This document shows, piece by piece, positions 7,568 to 19,100 of a DNA stretch of 64,000 nt. The DNA is taken from contig CAYQQU010000003.1 of the NCBI GenBank assembly GCA_964419545.1, positions 1 to 64,000 of the forward strand. Reading direction: 5' to 3'. Numbering within the stretch: the stretch's first letter is position 1; each line of letters opens with the position of its first letter. The notes below the pieces were generated by a model. That model worked only from the letters and a program-made list of their open reading frames with translations, did not search any database and was not told the DNA's origin. Source of the DNA: CAYQQU01 sp964419545 (GTDB lineage Bacteria; Bacteroidota; Bacteroidia; Chitinophagales; Saprospiraceae). Made by a program: the position numbers and the translations under genes.

Positions 7568-8542
7568 CTATTTTTTCCGATCGGTAACGAAAGTCACCAG
7601 GTCCTCCAGCGCCTGCCGAACGGGCGTAGGGGGAAAATGGTGAAGCAGTTCAAAGGCTTCGCGCCGGTAGTCGTACATGGCCTGCCGGGCGTATTCCAGC
7701 CCGCCGCTCTGGTGGACGAAAGCGATCACTTCTTTTACTTTGTCGGGCTGATTGCTGTGGCGTTTGATCGTATGGATGATCTTTTTTCGTTCGGAGCTCG
7801 TCGCCTGCTTCAGGGCGTAGATGAGGGGCAGGGTCATCTTTTTCTCTTTGATATCGATGCCGAGCGGCTTGCCCACATCGTCGGCGCCGAAGTCGAAAAG
7901 ATCGTCCCGGATCTGAAAAGCGATCCCGATCTTCTCGCCGAACAGGCGCATGCGTTCGATCAGCGCCTCGTCCTGGGTGGTCGAGGCGGCGCCGGCGCTG
8001 CAGGCGGAAGCGATGAGGGAGGCGGTCTTCTGGCGGATGATTTCGTAGTAGATCGATTCTTCGATGTCCAGGCGGCGCGCTTTTTCGATCTGCAGGAGTT
8101 CGCCCTCGCTCATGGCCTTCACCGCCTCGGAAACGATCTCGAGCAGCCGGTATTCTTTGTTTTTCAGCGCCAGCAGCATACCCTGCGAGAAAAGGTAGTC
8201 GCCGACGAGTACGGCCACTTTGTTTTTCCAGAGGGCGTTGATGGAGAAAAAGCCGCGGCGCTCGTAGGCGTCGTCGACGACGTCGTCGTGCACCAGGGTG
8301 GCGGTGTGCAGGAGTTCGACCAGGGACGCGGCGGCGAAGGTCGCTTCCCGGGGTTCGCCGCACAGTTTTGCCGAGAGGAAGACGAACATGGGGCGCACTT
8401 GTTTGCCTTTGCGGCGAACGATGTAAAAGGTAATCCGGTCGAGCAGGGGCGCCGGGCTGCGCATGGCTTCCCGGAAGTGGGTCTCGAAGGTTTTGAGCTC
8501 CTGCTCGATCGGGGCCTTGATGCTGTTCAAGGACTGGACCAT
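7568..8542 (-). CDS. Polyprenyl diphosphate synthase (trans-isoprenyl synthase)
   Basis: 324 residues. First Asp-rich motif HDDVVDDAYERRG (Asp86, 87, 90) and second motif FQIRDDLFDF (Asp213, 214, 217), plus GKQVRP near 46-51 for isopentenyl diphosphate binding. Size and residues before the first motif (small Ala/Thr rather than bulky aromatics) favour a long-chain product, e.g. the menaquinone side chain; exact chain length is inference. Cytoplasmic. Confidence 0.92.
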   Translation of the reverse strand: MVQSLNSIKAPIEQELKTFETHFREAMRSPAPLLDRITFYIVRRKGKQVRPMFVFLSAKLCGEPREATFAAASLVELLHTATLVHDDVVDDAYERRGFFSINALWKNKVAVLVGDYLFSQGMLLALKNKEYRLLEIVSEAVKAMSEGELLQIEKARRLDIEESIYYEIIRQKTASLIASACSAGAASTTQDEALIERMRLFGEKIGIAFQIRDDLFDFGADDVGKPLGIDIKEKKMTLPLIYALKQATSSERKKIIHTIKRHSNQPDKVKEVIAFVHQSGGLEYARQAMYDYRREAFELLHHFPPTPVRQALEDLVTFVTDRKK

Positions 8543-8601
8543 AGTCTGGGTTCGTATTTTTCTTCGCCTGCCCCTGGGGTGTGGGCGGGGCGAATGCTGT
8601 T

Positions 8602-10491
8602 TTACGTCTTTTTGATAATCCGGTATTTTTTGATGACCCGGCCGTTGGCTTTGATCACCAGCAGGTAGTCGCCGCTGGGTACAGGGCTCAGGTCGAACGG
8701 TTCGATATGCGCGCCGGCGGGCTGGCCGCGCAGGCGGCCCCGCAATTGTTCCTGGAATTGGCGATTGACCAGGATCAGGTCGACGTCACCCGGCCGGTCG
8801 AGATCAAATCTGACGTTGACGCGCCGGTTGGCCGCGTCGGCCGTCAGCCGAGGCAGTGCGGCCCAGTCGTCCCCGCCGTCGGACGGCGCCGGCGCGCCGA
8901 CGCCCGGCGGTTCGGCGGCGGGCGGTGAAGACCGGACCTCCGTTTCGAATTCGATGGTCTCGCCGCGGGGCGGAATACAACGCAGCCGGTAGCTCAGCCG
9001 GGGCCGGCCCCGGCTCCCGGCCAGAGAGCGGTCGTCGCGATAGCGGTAAACGCCGTCCGGATTGGCGCCGCCGCGCAAAGTGCCGATCGCCGCAAAAGTA
9101 CGGCCGCCGTCGGTAGAGCACTGAAGCTCGTAAAGGATATTGCTCGGATCGTTGCTTACCGTCCATTCGATGTGCACGCTGCTGCCCCGGGCGTCGGCGG
9201 TAAATTTTTCGATCTCGATGCGGGCCACCGGCGGCCGGTAGTCCGGGTTGTTGATGATGACGACATCGCCGTTGCTCGGGCTCCAGACCACTAGCCCGAG
9301 GGGCGGCTCGAAGAGGTTGCGATGGTCGATCTCCGCCACCTGTTCCGCATCGTCGGTCCGCACGGTGCGGATCTCCATCTTTTCGCGGTCCACGAAGATC
9401 CATTTGAACTGGTTGAAGCTGCCCAGGTCGCGCGTCCAGGGCTTGGGATCGTTGGCGTCCCGCAGCGGGGCGCCCCAACAGCCCTCGCCGATGTAGACGG
9501 TGCCGCGTTCATCGTCGCGTACAAACCCCTCGGCGCTGCCGGGGTCGAGAGAAGGCCGGATCGGCCAGGTCCATTTTACGACGTGGGCGTCGGATTCGAG
9601 CACCAGCTGCACCCGGTGCCGGTAAAACAGCTGGGCCCAGTGGAAGAGCAGCTCGTCTTTTTCCGTCTTGCGCGCCGTATGGGGGCGGATGGAATGGTGG
9701 TACTGCGCGAAGCGCCAGACGAGGTTGCTGTTTACCTGCAGGTCGCGCTCCAGCCAGCCTTTCTGGTCGCCGCCGGGGGCGATCAGCGAATTGAGGGTGT
9801 ACACGCGGAGGAGGTCCCGCGCGAAAGTCAACCCGTAATACACTTCCGGGACGGGGATATCGAACAGCTTTACCAGCGTCTCATTGTTCATCTCGTGATT
9901 GCCGCGGGCGACGATCACGGGGAAGAGCCGTCCGTCGCTGCCGATCGTCAGCTGCCAGTCGTCAAACCAGTTCTGCCATTCGCGATCGCTGTCGCCGGCG
10001 GTCATATCGCCGTCAAACATGATGAAGGTGGGGCGCAGCTTGCTTACCAGGAGGTTGGCGCTGCGCCGGGCGTCGCGGTTGTTGCGGGAATCGCCGCCCG
10101 CGATGATCGAAAGGCGGGCGTCGGGGTCGGCGGGCGCCGTCTTAAAGGAAAGGCGGCGGCTGACGCCTTCGCTGTCTTTGACAATGAAATAATAGGTGGT
10201 ATTGGGCTGCAAACCGGTGAGCCGGGCAAAGCAGTTGTTCATGCCCTTGGCGTAAACGATCTGGTCGGGGCGGAGCGCATTGCGGTAGCCGGCGGCGTTG
10301 CGGCCGAAGTCGGCTTCGTCATAATAGAGCTCCGGATAACTGCCCGACAACTGATCCCAGCCGATTACCATCGTCGTTGCAGGATCGTCGCGCCACATGC
10401 AGCGAAAGCGGGCGGCGCGGGCCTCCAGCACGGCCGGCAGGCAGCACCCCAGAAAAAGTAAGATAACGAACCGGTAGCGTGGTATTGACAT
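8602..10491 (-). CDS. Secreted purple-acid-phosphatase-like metallophosphoesterase
   Basis: 629 residues. Signal peptide (MSIPRYRFVILLFLGCCLPAVLEA), then a fibronectin/purple-acid-phosphatase N-like domain (~25-130), then a calcineurin-like catalytic domain: GGDSRNN, FDGDMTAGD, ARGNHEM, QYHHSIRPH and SDAHVVKW carry the metal ligands. A beta-sandwich segment (~415-510) and a proline-rich linker lead to a terminal ~80-residue domain ending SGDYLLVIKANGRVIKKYRI, which resembles a T9SS sorting tail. Likely cell-surface or extracellular phosphate-monoester hydrolase; substrate unknown. Confidence 0.88.
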   Translation of the reverse strand: MSIPRYRFVILLFLGCCLPAVLEARAARFRCMWRDDPATTMVIGWDQLSGSYPELYYDEADFGRNAAGYRNALRPDQIVYAKGMNNCFARLTGLQPNTTYYFIVKDSEGVSRRLSFKTAPADPDARLSIIAGGDSRNNRDARRSANLLVSKLRPTFIMFDGDMTAGDSDREWQNWFDDWQLTIGSDGRLFPVIVARGNHEMNNETLVKLFDIPVPEVYYGLTFARDLLRVYTLNSLIAPGGDQKGWLERDLQVNSNLVWRFAQYHHSIRPHTARKTEKDELLFHWAQLFYRHRVQLVLESDAHVVKWTWPIRPSLDPGSAEGFVRDDERGTVYIGEGCWGAPLRDANDPKPWTRDLGSFNQFKWIFVDREKMEIRTVRTDDAEQVAEIDHRNLFEPPLGLVVWSPSNGDVVIINNPDYRPPVARIEIEKFTADARGSSVHIEWTVSNDPSNILYELQCSTDGGRTFAAIGTLRGGANPDGVYRYRDDRSLAGSRGRPRLSYRLRCIPPRGETIEFETEVRSSPPAAEPPGVGAPAPSDGGDDWAALPRLTADAANRRVNVRFDLDRPGDVDLILVNRQFQEQLRGRLRGQPAGAHIEPFDLSPVPSGDYLLVIKANGRVIKKYRIIKKT

Positions 10492-10661
10492 TAATCCAGG
10501 TTGTTTTCTCCGTGTAACAAAAAACGTTCAGAACAGTATACTGAATCAGGCTTTCCGCTTACAGGGCTGCTTGTCGTTTACGGGGGCGAACAAAAGGCGT
10601 AAGTAAGTGATTGGGCAGTAGTTGTAGCGGTAAATTAAAGCTTTTCTAACTACATTTATTG

Positions 10662-10669
10662 TACCTTTG
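10662..10669 (+). promoter_or_regulatory. -7 box of glyA (TACCTTTG)
   Basis: TAnnTTTG 60 bases upstream of the glyA ATG in an AT-rich stretch. The expected TTTG about 20 bases upstream is not evident. Confidence 0.5.
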
Positions 10670-10729
10670 CGCTAAAATTTGAACACCTGAACGGTTTGCT
10701 GCTTTTATAGTTCGAACGATTAAACAAAA

Positions 10730-12025
<1,296 letters not shown>

Positions 12026-12026
12026 G

Positions 12027-12236
12027 TTACACCGGTCGGGCGTCAAAACCGGCGTCTTCCACGGCTTCGATGACCGCGGCGGCTTCTACGGCCGGTCCTT
12101 CTACCGTCAGTACCTTTTCCGGATCGTCGGTATCGACGCGCCATTGCTCGACGCCGGGAACTTCATCCAGGAAACCCGTCACCGCGCGGACGCAGTTGCT
12201 GCAGTTGATGTTGGTTTTAAATTGAAGCTTTTTCAT
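12027..12236 (-). CDS. Heavy-metal-associated (HMA) domain protein, CopZ-like
   Basis: 69 residues from MKKLQFKTNINCSNC; a single ferredoxin-like HMA domain with metal-binding CxxC (Cys12, Cys15). Small copper/heavy-metal chaperones have this size. A longer reading to 12344 is rejected because it would extend into the oppositely oriented receptor gene and adds an unrelated basic segment. It is head-to-head with the TonB-dependent receptor, suggesting related metal traffic (inference). Confidence 0.88.
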   Translation of the reverse strand: MKKLQFKTNINCSNCVRAVTGFLDEVPGVEQWRVDTDDPEKVLTVEGPAVEAAAVIEAVEDAGFDARPV

Positions 12237-14583
12237 GCTTTTTTTCCGTTTCCTTTTGAGAACGTCAGGAGAGAATGTCGGGTTGAATTTCGCAAAAATC
12301 TTCCTTATTCTCTTCAGCGGCGGTCCGCTATACGGGCAGGTCAACGTAGCGGGCTACGTCACTGACGGGAAGAACGGCCGGCCGCTCCCCGGGGCGACCG
12401 TCGTTTGTGAAGGCGAAAAGGCCGGAGTGACCACGGATACTGCAGGGCGCTTCCTGCTCTCCTGCGCCGGAGACACGCTGGAAGTCCGCTACCTGGGATA
12501 CCTCCCGCGCCGCCTGGGCGCGCCCCGGTCCGATACGACGATCACCGTTTCGCTTTTTCCGGATACCCTTCGCGTCTTTGGCGATGATCCGGTGGTCGTC
12601 TCTTCGCGCCCGCTGCCCGTACAGCTGAAGACCCCGGCGCCGCTCAGCCGCCTGCATCCGCCCGACCTGGCGCGCGACGAGGCGCTATCTATCGCCCCGG
12701 CCCTCAACCGGATCGGCGGGGTGCTGATGCAATCCGGCGCCCTGAACACCAATCGCATTACGATCCGGGGCGTAGGCAATCGCTCGCCCTTCGGAACTGC
12801 CAAGATCCGGGCATACCTGGATGAAATCCCGCTGACCAACGGCACGGGTGAAACGACCATCGAAGACCTCGACCTCAGCCTCCTGGGCGGCGTCGACGTC
12901 TGGAAAGGCCCTACCGGAAGCACTTACGGCGCCGGGCTCGGCGGCATGCTCCACCTGCGCACTACGCCGCTGCGCGCCGCTGCTCCGACCTTCGCGCAAT
13001 GGCAAAGTACGTTCGGCGCTTACGGCCGGCGGCGACTCGTGGGGCAATTCCACTACCGGGAAACACAGCAATTGAGCTGGGACCTCAACGTCAATCACAC
13101 CCGCTCCGACGGCTATCGCGAAAATAACGATTACGACCGCCTGGGTGTGGCCGCTATCGGCAAGTGGCGGGCGTCGGAAAACCACCACACCAGCCTGCTC
13201 CTGAATTACCAGGAGCTGCGCGCCCAGATCCCCAGCTCCCTCAATCGCATCGACTTCGAAAACGATCCGCGCCAAGCCGCCGCCAACTGGGCGCGGGTGA
13301 GCGGCTTCGAAGACAACGAAAAGCTGCTGCTGGGCGTCACCCACCGGGCGGCCTTGGTCAACCTGGGCCCCGCCCGCCGCATCGAACTCGCCGCCACGCC
13401 CTTTGTCAACTACCGCACCAACTACGAAGTGCGGCCCTTCAATATCCTGCGGGAAAACAGCCTGGCGCTGGGACTGCGCGGCCGGATCGACTATCGGCGC
13501 GGGCCCCAAACCGACCTTCCCATCCTTTCCCTGGGCGCTGAGGCGTTCCGGGAAGGGTACGACTGGCAGACCAACGCCGTAACCGCGTCCGGCGGGCTGG
13601 ACACCCTGCTCAGCGACAACCGGGAACGCCGCCGGTACCTAAGCCTTTTCGCGGAGGCCAACCTGCGCTGGGGCGATCGCTGGCGCCTCGCGGCAGGGCT
13701 CAACTGGAATACGACGGGCTATTCTCTTACCGACCGCTTCCCGAACGACGGCAAAGACCTTTCCGGCGATTTTACCTACGAACCGATCTGGTCGCCTAAG
13801 CTGGGGCTGAGCTACGACCTTGCCGAAAACGCCCTCTTGTTCGCCGTGCTCAGCTACGGCTTTTCCATCCCGACCGTCGAAGAGACCCTGACGCCGGAAG
13901 GCGCCCGCAATCCCGATATCCGGCCGGAAACAGGCTGGAATATCGAATTGGGCTGGCGGGGTAAGCAACTTTGGGAACAACTCAGCTTTGAGCTGACCCT
14001 CTATTCCATGCAGATCAAAGACCTGCTGGTGGCGCGGCGCACCGCACTCGACCAGTTTCTGGGCGCCAATGCCGGCCGGACGGTGCACAACGGACTGGAA
14101 GCTTTTCTGGGCTGGCGCCCCTTGCGCGATGCTGATCAGATCGAGCTTTGGGTTTCCTACACCTACGCCGATTATTTCTTTGCCGACTTCGTGGACGGGG
14201 AGCAGGATTTTTCCGGCAACGAACTCACCGGCACAGCGCCTCACCACCTCAACGCGGGGGTCGACTTCGCGGCGGGGCCGTTTTACGGCAATGTCAACTA
14301 CCGCTTTCTGGATGCGCTGCCGGCAAATGACGGGAATACGGTCTACACCCAGCCTTTTCAGCTGTTCAACCTGCGGGCGGGGTTTCGCAAAACCCTGGCG
14401 AAGCGGGTCGAGCTGGACCTGTTTGCCGGGATCAATAACCTGCTGGATGAACCCTACGCCGCCATGGTGCAGGTGAACGCCGCCGGCTTCGGCGGCAGCC
14501 TGCCGCGGTACTTTTATCCCGGATTGCCCCGCAATGCTTACGCCGGCCTGCGGGTGCGTTATTTTCTGCCTTCAGGAGAATAA
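12235..14583 (+). CDS. TonB-dependent outer-membrane receptor with carboxypeptidase-like N-terminal domain
   Basis: 782 residues if started at ATG 12235. Alternative: TTG 12283, preceded by AGGAGAG nine bases upstream and giving a compact signal peptide (NFAKIFLILFSGGPLYGQ); that start would avoid overlapping the start codon of the divergent HMA gene and I consider it at least as likely. After the signal come a CarboxypepD_reg-like domain (VAGYVTDGKNGRPLPGATV), a plug domain (RITIRGVGNRSPFG, WKGPTGSTYGAGLGG) and a 22-strand-type barrel ending in an aromatic-rich strand. No SusD-like partner is adjacent, so a siderophore/metal receptor is more likely than a glycan one. The HMA neighbour hints at copper or another metal. 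Confidence 0.92.
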   Translation: MLFFRFLLRTSGENVGLNFAKIFLILFSGGPLYGQVNVAGYVTDGKNGRPLPGATVVCEGEKAGVTTDTAGRFLLSCAGDTLEVRYLGYLPRRLGAPRSDTTITVSLFPDTLRVFGDDPVVVSSRPLPVQLKTPAPLSRLHPPDLARDEALSIAPALNRIGGVLMQSGALNTNRITIRGVGNRSPFGTAKIRAYLDEIPLTNGTGETTIEDLDLSLLGGVDVWKGPTGSTYGAGLGGMLHLRTTPLRAAAPTFAQWQSTFGAYGRRRLVGQFHYRETQQLSWDLNVNHTRSDGYRENNDYDRLGVAAIGKWRASENHHTSLLLNYQELRAQIPSSLNRIDFENDPRQAAANWARVSGFEDNEKLLLGVTHRAALVNLGPARRIELAATPFVNYRTNYEVRPFNILRENSLALGLRGRIDYRRGPQTDLPILSLGAEAFREGYDWQTNAVTASGGLDTLLSDNRERRRYLSLFAEANLRWGDRWRLAAGLNWNTTGYSLTDRFPNDGKDLSGDFTYEPIWSPKLGLSYDLAENALLFAVLSYGFSIPTVEETLTPEGARNPDIRPETGWNIELGWRGKQLWEQLSFELTLYSMQIKDLLVARRTALDQFLGANAGRTVHNGLEAFLGWRPLRDADQIELWVSYTYADYFFADFVDGEQDFSGNELTGTAPHHLNAGVDFAAGPFYGNVNYRFLDALPANDGNTVYTQPFQLFNLRAGFRKTLAKRVELDLFAGINNLLDEPYAAMVQVNAAGFGGSLPRYFYPGLPRNAYAGLRVRYFLPSGE

Positions 14584-14709
14584 CCCGGAAAGAAGGGCGG
14601 ACGTCATGATGTGGTTTGGTTCTGTCTTGAAGGCTTTCCCGGCCGTGGGCGACATAAGAAAGGAAAACCTCCTTGCGGGTTCTGCTGTTGAGTCTACAAA
14701 TCCGATGAA

Positions 14710-15606
14710 ATGGACATTCGCTTCGTCAAAGCTGAAGATATCGAGCGCCCCAAATGGGACGGCTGCGTGCATTATTCTCCGAACGGCAACATTTTCGGGT
14801 ACGCCTGGTTCCTGAACCACGTCGCCAAAGAATGGGACGCCCTGGTGGAGGGCGATTACCAATCGGTATTTCCCCTGGTGTGGCGCAAAGGACGGTTGCG
14901 GGGGAAAGAGCTGTACCAGCCCCACCTGATGCGCGAGCTGGGCATCTACTCGGTCAACCTGCTATCGGAAGCGCGCATCCGCAGCTTCCTGGAAGCCATC
15001 CCCGACGAGTACCGCCTGGTGGATATCCATCTCAATGAGCGCAACGCGCCGCCGGGCGATCAGGATTTTGCGGTCGAGAAAAAGGTCAATCATCAGCTGC
15101 TTCTCAGCGATCAATACGAAAACCTGGCCGCTCGTTTTTCTACCGGCCTGAAAGCTCAACTCGCCCGGGCAGAGGAGGCCCGCCTCATCCCCGCTTCTAG
15201 CCTGAAACCCGAGCAAATCGCCGAACTTTACCGTCGATACACCTCCGATAAGAAGGCGGTCGATCAGAAATTTCACGCCCTGCAGCGCATTATGTACAAT
15301 GCTCTGCACCGCGGCTGGGGCTTCGCCAGCGGCATCTACGGCGACCGTCAGGAACTGCTGGCCGCCAACTTTTTCGTGTACAGCCACGGCCGGGCAATGA
15401 GCCTCGCGCCCGTCGTCTCCCCCGAAGGAAAAGAAAAAGGCGCGCTGACGTTGCTCTTCGATCTGCTGCTGCGTTCCCACGCCGGCCGCCCGCTGATCCT
15501 CGATTTCAACACGGAGGATGAAAACGACTTCGCCGCCGGCTTCGGCGCCACCCCGGTTCCATTCTACCGCATCCGGCGCGATCGCCGGCTGTTCAGCTTT
15601 TTCTGA
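14710..15606 (+). CDS. FemAB/GNAT-like acyltransferase-fold protein
   Basis: 298 residues, no signal peptide or membrane segment. The layout (short N-terminal half with GNIFGYAWFLNHVAKEWDALV, C-terminal half with FASGIYGDRQELLAANFFVYSHGRAMSLAPVVSPEGKEKGALTLLFDLLLR) resembles the double GNAT fold of FemAB/BioF2-like proteins common as uncharacterised genes in Bacteroidota. Substrate and partner unknown; fold call is by pattern only. Stands alone, 126 bp after the receptor gene. Confidence 0.55.
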   Translation: MDIRFVKAEDIERPKWDGCVHYSPNGNIFGYAWFLNHVAKEWDALVEGDYQSVFPLVWRKGRLRGKELYQPHLMRELGIYSVNLLSEARIRSFLEAIPDEYRLVDIHLNERNAPPGDQDFAVEKKVNHQLLLSDQYENLAARFSTGLKAQLARAEEARLIPASSLKPEQIAELYRRYTSDKKAVDQKFHALQRIMYNALHRGWGFASGIYGDRQELLAANFFVYSHGRAMSLAPVVSPEGKEKGALTLLFDLLLRSHAGRPLILDFNTEDENDFAAGFGATPVPFYRIRRDRRLFSFF

Positions 15607-15818
15607 ACCTTCCGCAGTGCTTCACTTCTGAAATGAGGTAACATCAACTCGGGATTAAACCTGCTGATGGCCGACAATCTATAGACGATTCGCTTATTGA
15701 GGTTAAGGTTAAGGCAATGGTGGAGGGCTCCGCGGGTTTTTGAAAAACTTTGGAAATAACGATCATCCCGAACTCACGTTAATCTATCGGTGGATATAAT
15801 CTTACTGACAGCATAATC
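15607..15818. other. Intergenic DNA without recognised genes
   Basis: About 210 bp between the FemAB-like gene and the terminator hairpin at 15819. No open frame, promoter match or repeat was recognised; AT-richer than surrounding genes. Confidence 0.6.
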
Positions 15819-15860
15819 AAAAAAAAACTCGCCAGACCGCCCCTGCGGCCTGACGAGTTT
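15819..15860 (-). terminator. Intrinsic terminator of the giant repeat-protein gene
   Basis: Stem AAACTCGCCAGACC / GGCCTGACGAGTTT (two mismatches, 8-base loop). Read on the minus strand it is followed by an uninterrupted run of T. It lies downstream of the minus-strand giant gene, beyond the tandem repeats and the gap. Confidence 0.7.
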
Positions 15861-16105
15861 ATCCCAGCAATCCCGGTCATCCCGGCAATCCCGGCAATCC
15901 CGGTCNNNNNNNNNNNNNNNNNNNNNNNNNNNNNNNNNNNNNNNNNNNNNNNNNNNNNNNNNNNNNNNNNNNNNNNNNNNNNNNNNNNNNNNNNNNNNNN
16001 NNNNNTGACGAGTTTATCCCAGCAATCCCGGTCATCCCGGCAATCCCGGCAATCCCGGTCCTCCCGGCAATCCCGGCAATCCCGGTCCTCCCGGCAATCC
16101 CGGTC
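15851..16105. repeat. 9-bp GC-rich tandem repeats (CCCGGCAAT/CCCGGTCCT units) spanning the gap
   Basis: Units of 9 bases, TCCCGGCAA, TCCCGGTCA and TCCCGGTCC variants, repeat on both sides of the N gap and stop immediately before the stop codon of the giant gene. On the minus strand the unit reads GGGATTGCC / GGGAGGACC. No spacer structure, so not CRISPR. Function unknown. Confidence 0.8.
15906..16005. other. Assembly gap (100 N) with overlapping flanks
   Basis: Exactly 100 N. The 55 bases before the gap (15851-15905) are identical to the 55 bases after it (16006-16060), so the two contig ends overlap and the gap length is arbitrary. Confidence 0.97.
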
Positions 16106-19100
16106 CTATTCGATTACCAACCGGCTAACCTTCCGCTCCCCTTCCGCTTCCAGGCGAAGAAGGTACATGCCTTTCGGCAGGTCGCTCAGGTCGAGGCGGT
16201 GCGTATAGGTATTCGGTGCAGGCGTAAACACTTCGCTGCGCACTATCTGTCCGGCCGGCGTCAGGATCGCGAGCTGGTGCGGCGTCGTGGCGGCGCCGGT
16301 CAGTTCGAGATAAGTCAGGCCGCGGCTCGGGTTGGGCGCCAGTTCGAGCGATTGCAGGCCGGCGATCTCGTCGGTGCCGGTGCAATCGTCTACCGTCAGG
16401 TTGATGGTCAGTTCGGAGACGCAGCCGTCTTCGCTACGCACCAGCAGGTCGTAGGTATAGATGCTGGGCATTTGCGGGCCGACTTCGAACGCTTCCAGTT
16501 CTTCCATTTCGAACTGTACGAACTGTTCCTCGTCTTCCGGTTCGTAAACAAACGCCTCGTTCATACAGATGGTCGAGTCGATCGTCATCGGAACGCTCTG
16601 GCAGGGGAAGTTCAGTTCAAACAGGCCGACCGTGCCGCTGACCTCGTAAGAAACCGCCAGTCGCGGTCGAATGCCGTCGGTGTCTTCCACCGGAATGAAG
16701 TTGAGGCCCTCGGGGCTGAGGTCGCCGCCCACTTCGTCGACGGAGCGCGTATTGATGTACTGCTGGAATACCGGTGCGCTCGGGTCGGTGATATCGTAGA
16801 CCATGATGCCGCCGATGCGTTCCAGGCCGACGAAGGCGTAGTGGCGACCGTCGAGTTCCGTCACGATGACCGCTTCCGGCTCGGGGCCTTTATCGTCGGA
16901 GCGGTCTTTGAATTCATTTTCTTCGTCGTCGCTGTTGAACAGGGCGCCGAAGACGGGATCGGCGGCGGTGATCAGCTCCAGGTCGTCGCCGCTATCGTAC
17001 AGGGGTTCGCCCGTATCGGCGTTCCAGATGGTGAAGGAGCGGGCGCCGTAAGCGTAGAGCTCGTCGTAGTCGCCGTCGCCGTCGATGTCGCCGTTAGCGG
17101 AAGTGATGCGCAGGCGGCCGAGCAGCACGTCGTTCTTCAGGTATTCGGCATCCGGGAAAGCGGTTTCGTCGAGTTGGATCTCGTCGTCGCCGATGCGGAA
17201 CTCTTCGCTGAAGGCGTCGTAGTCGCGGGCGTCGCCTTCGTTGGCCGTGATCGCGTAGTTGACGCCGCCGATATTGAACAGGTCGATGGCGTCGGGGTGG
17301 TAGTAGCCCCGGATGGGCCAGTTGGCGAAGAAGATGTCCGGTGACTCATTGGAGGCATCCAGCGTGACGCCGGCCTCCGACCAGTCTTTGGAACCCAGGG
17401 GTTCGATGCCGACGATTTCTTCTGCTTCGAGATCGAGCACCAACAGGGCGTTATTTTCCTGGCAAGCGACCAGCGCCGTGGCGCCGTCGTCGGTGATGGC
17501 GATGTATTCCGGCTCCAGGTCTTGTGCGACCGTAGCGCCCGGGCCGAAGATGCGGACGCCGGCGGCCGTCAGCACGTCGATCTGATCGTTGAAGCCTTCC
17601 AGCGTCAGGGTAGTGACGTCGTCATCGGTCAGGTTGTCCACGCCGCCGCTCAGGTCGATAATACTTACCGAACCTTCGGGGTCGATGACGTAGTCGTCAT
17701 CCGGTTCGCCCTCGTTGGCGGTCAGGATGCGATTGCCGTCGGGAGTGAAGACGAGCATGTCGGGAAGAACGCCTACCTCTACGTCGTTCAGGTAGTTGCC
17801 GTCGGTGTCGAAGAAGACCACGCTGCCGTTGGCGTCTATCGCGTCGGCTTCCATGGCGACGGCGACGATCCCGTTGCTGACGCCTACCGAGTTGGGACCG
17901 GCCCCGTAAGGCGACAGGTCGACTTCAGAAACTTCCGGGTTGGTCAGCGGCAGGGTATAATCCAGGATCTCCAGCTGGTTCTCTTCCGAGTTGGTCACGA
18001 AGAGGCGGCGGGTAGCGCCGTCGTGTGCGACGATCTCGGCCACGGCGTCTTCGCCGGTGATCTCGATGCTGCCCAGGTGGGTCAGTTCCATGGCGGGCGC
18101 CAGGGGAGGCATGGGCGCTTCCAGGTCGTTGTCCTGAATGAGGAGGATGTGTTCGTCCTCTTCGCCGACGCCGGCCGATTCGCCGCCCAGCGCGAGGATG
18201 AGGTAGCGGCCGCCTTCCACGCCATTGTCCAGGATGTTCAGGTCAACCGACTGCGGGTCGGTCGTTCCGGCCGGGATGTCCACCGAAGTGGTGAGCATAT
18301 CGTAGTCTTCGTCAGCGACGGCCGTCGAGGCGCCGACGGCGGAGACCGTCACGCTGCCCGGCAGGTCGCCGGCTTTTTCGATGGTCAGTTCGAGCGACTG
18401 GGCGCCGGAGCCTTCCGCTACCAGGCTGTTGCCCTCGGTGAAGGCGACCACCGGGGTGGTGCGGATCTCAAAGGCGGCGATAGAGCCGCTCACTTCGTAC
18501 GAGACCAAAAGCAGCGCTTTGCCGCTGGGGCTTTCGTCTTCGGGAACGAAGACCAGGCCTTCCGGGCTGAGGTCGCCGCCGACTTCGTCGACGGTGCGGG
18601 TGTTGATGTACTGCAGGTACTGCGGTGCGGCCGGGTCAGTGACGTCATAGACCATGACGCCGCCGATGCGCTCCAGGCCGATGAAGGCGTACTGGCGGCC
18701 GTTGACCTCCCCGATGACGACGGCTTCCGGTTCGGGGCCTTTGTCGTCCGAGCGGTCCTTGAATTCGTTTTCTTCGTCGTCCGTATTGAACAATGCGCCG
18801 AATTCCGGATCGGCGGCGGTGATCAGTTCGAATTCGTTGCCACTATCGTACACCAGCTCGCCGGTGGCGCCGTTCCAGATGGAGAAGGAGCGGGCGCCGT
18901 AGGCAAACAGCTGGTCGTAGTCGCCGTCGCCGTCAGTATCGCCGTTGGCGGAGGTGATGCGCAGGCGACCCAGCAGCACGTCGTTCTTCAGGTATTCGGC
19001 GTCGGGGAAGGCGGCTTCGTCGAGGACGATCTCATCGTCGCCCACGCGGAATTCTTCGCTGAAATCGTCGTAATCGCGGGCGTCGCCTTCGTTAGCCGAG

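Noticed and set aside
15851..16105. CRISPR array
   Set aside because: Repeat unit is only 9 bp with no spacers and no cas genes nearby; it is a simple tandem repeat.
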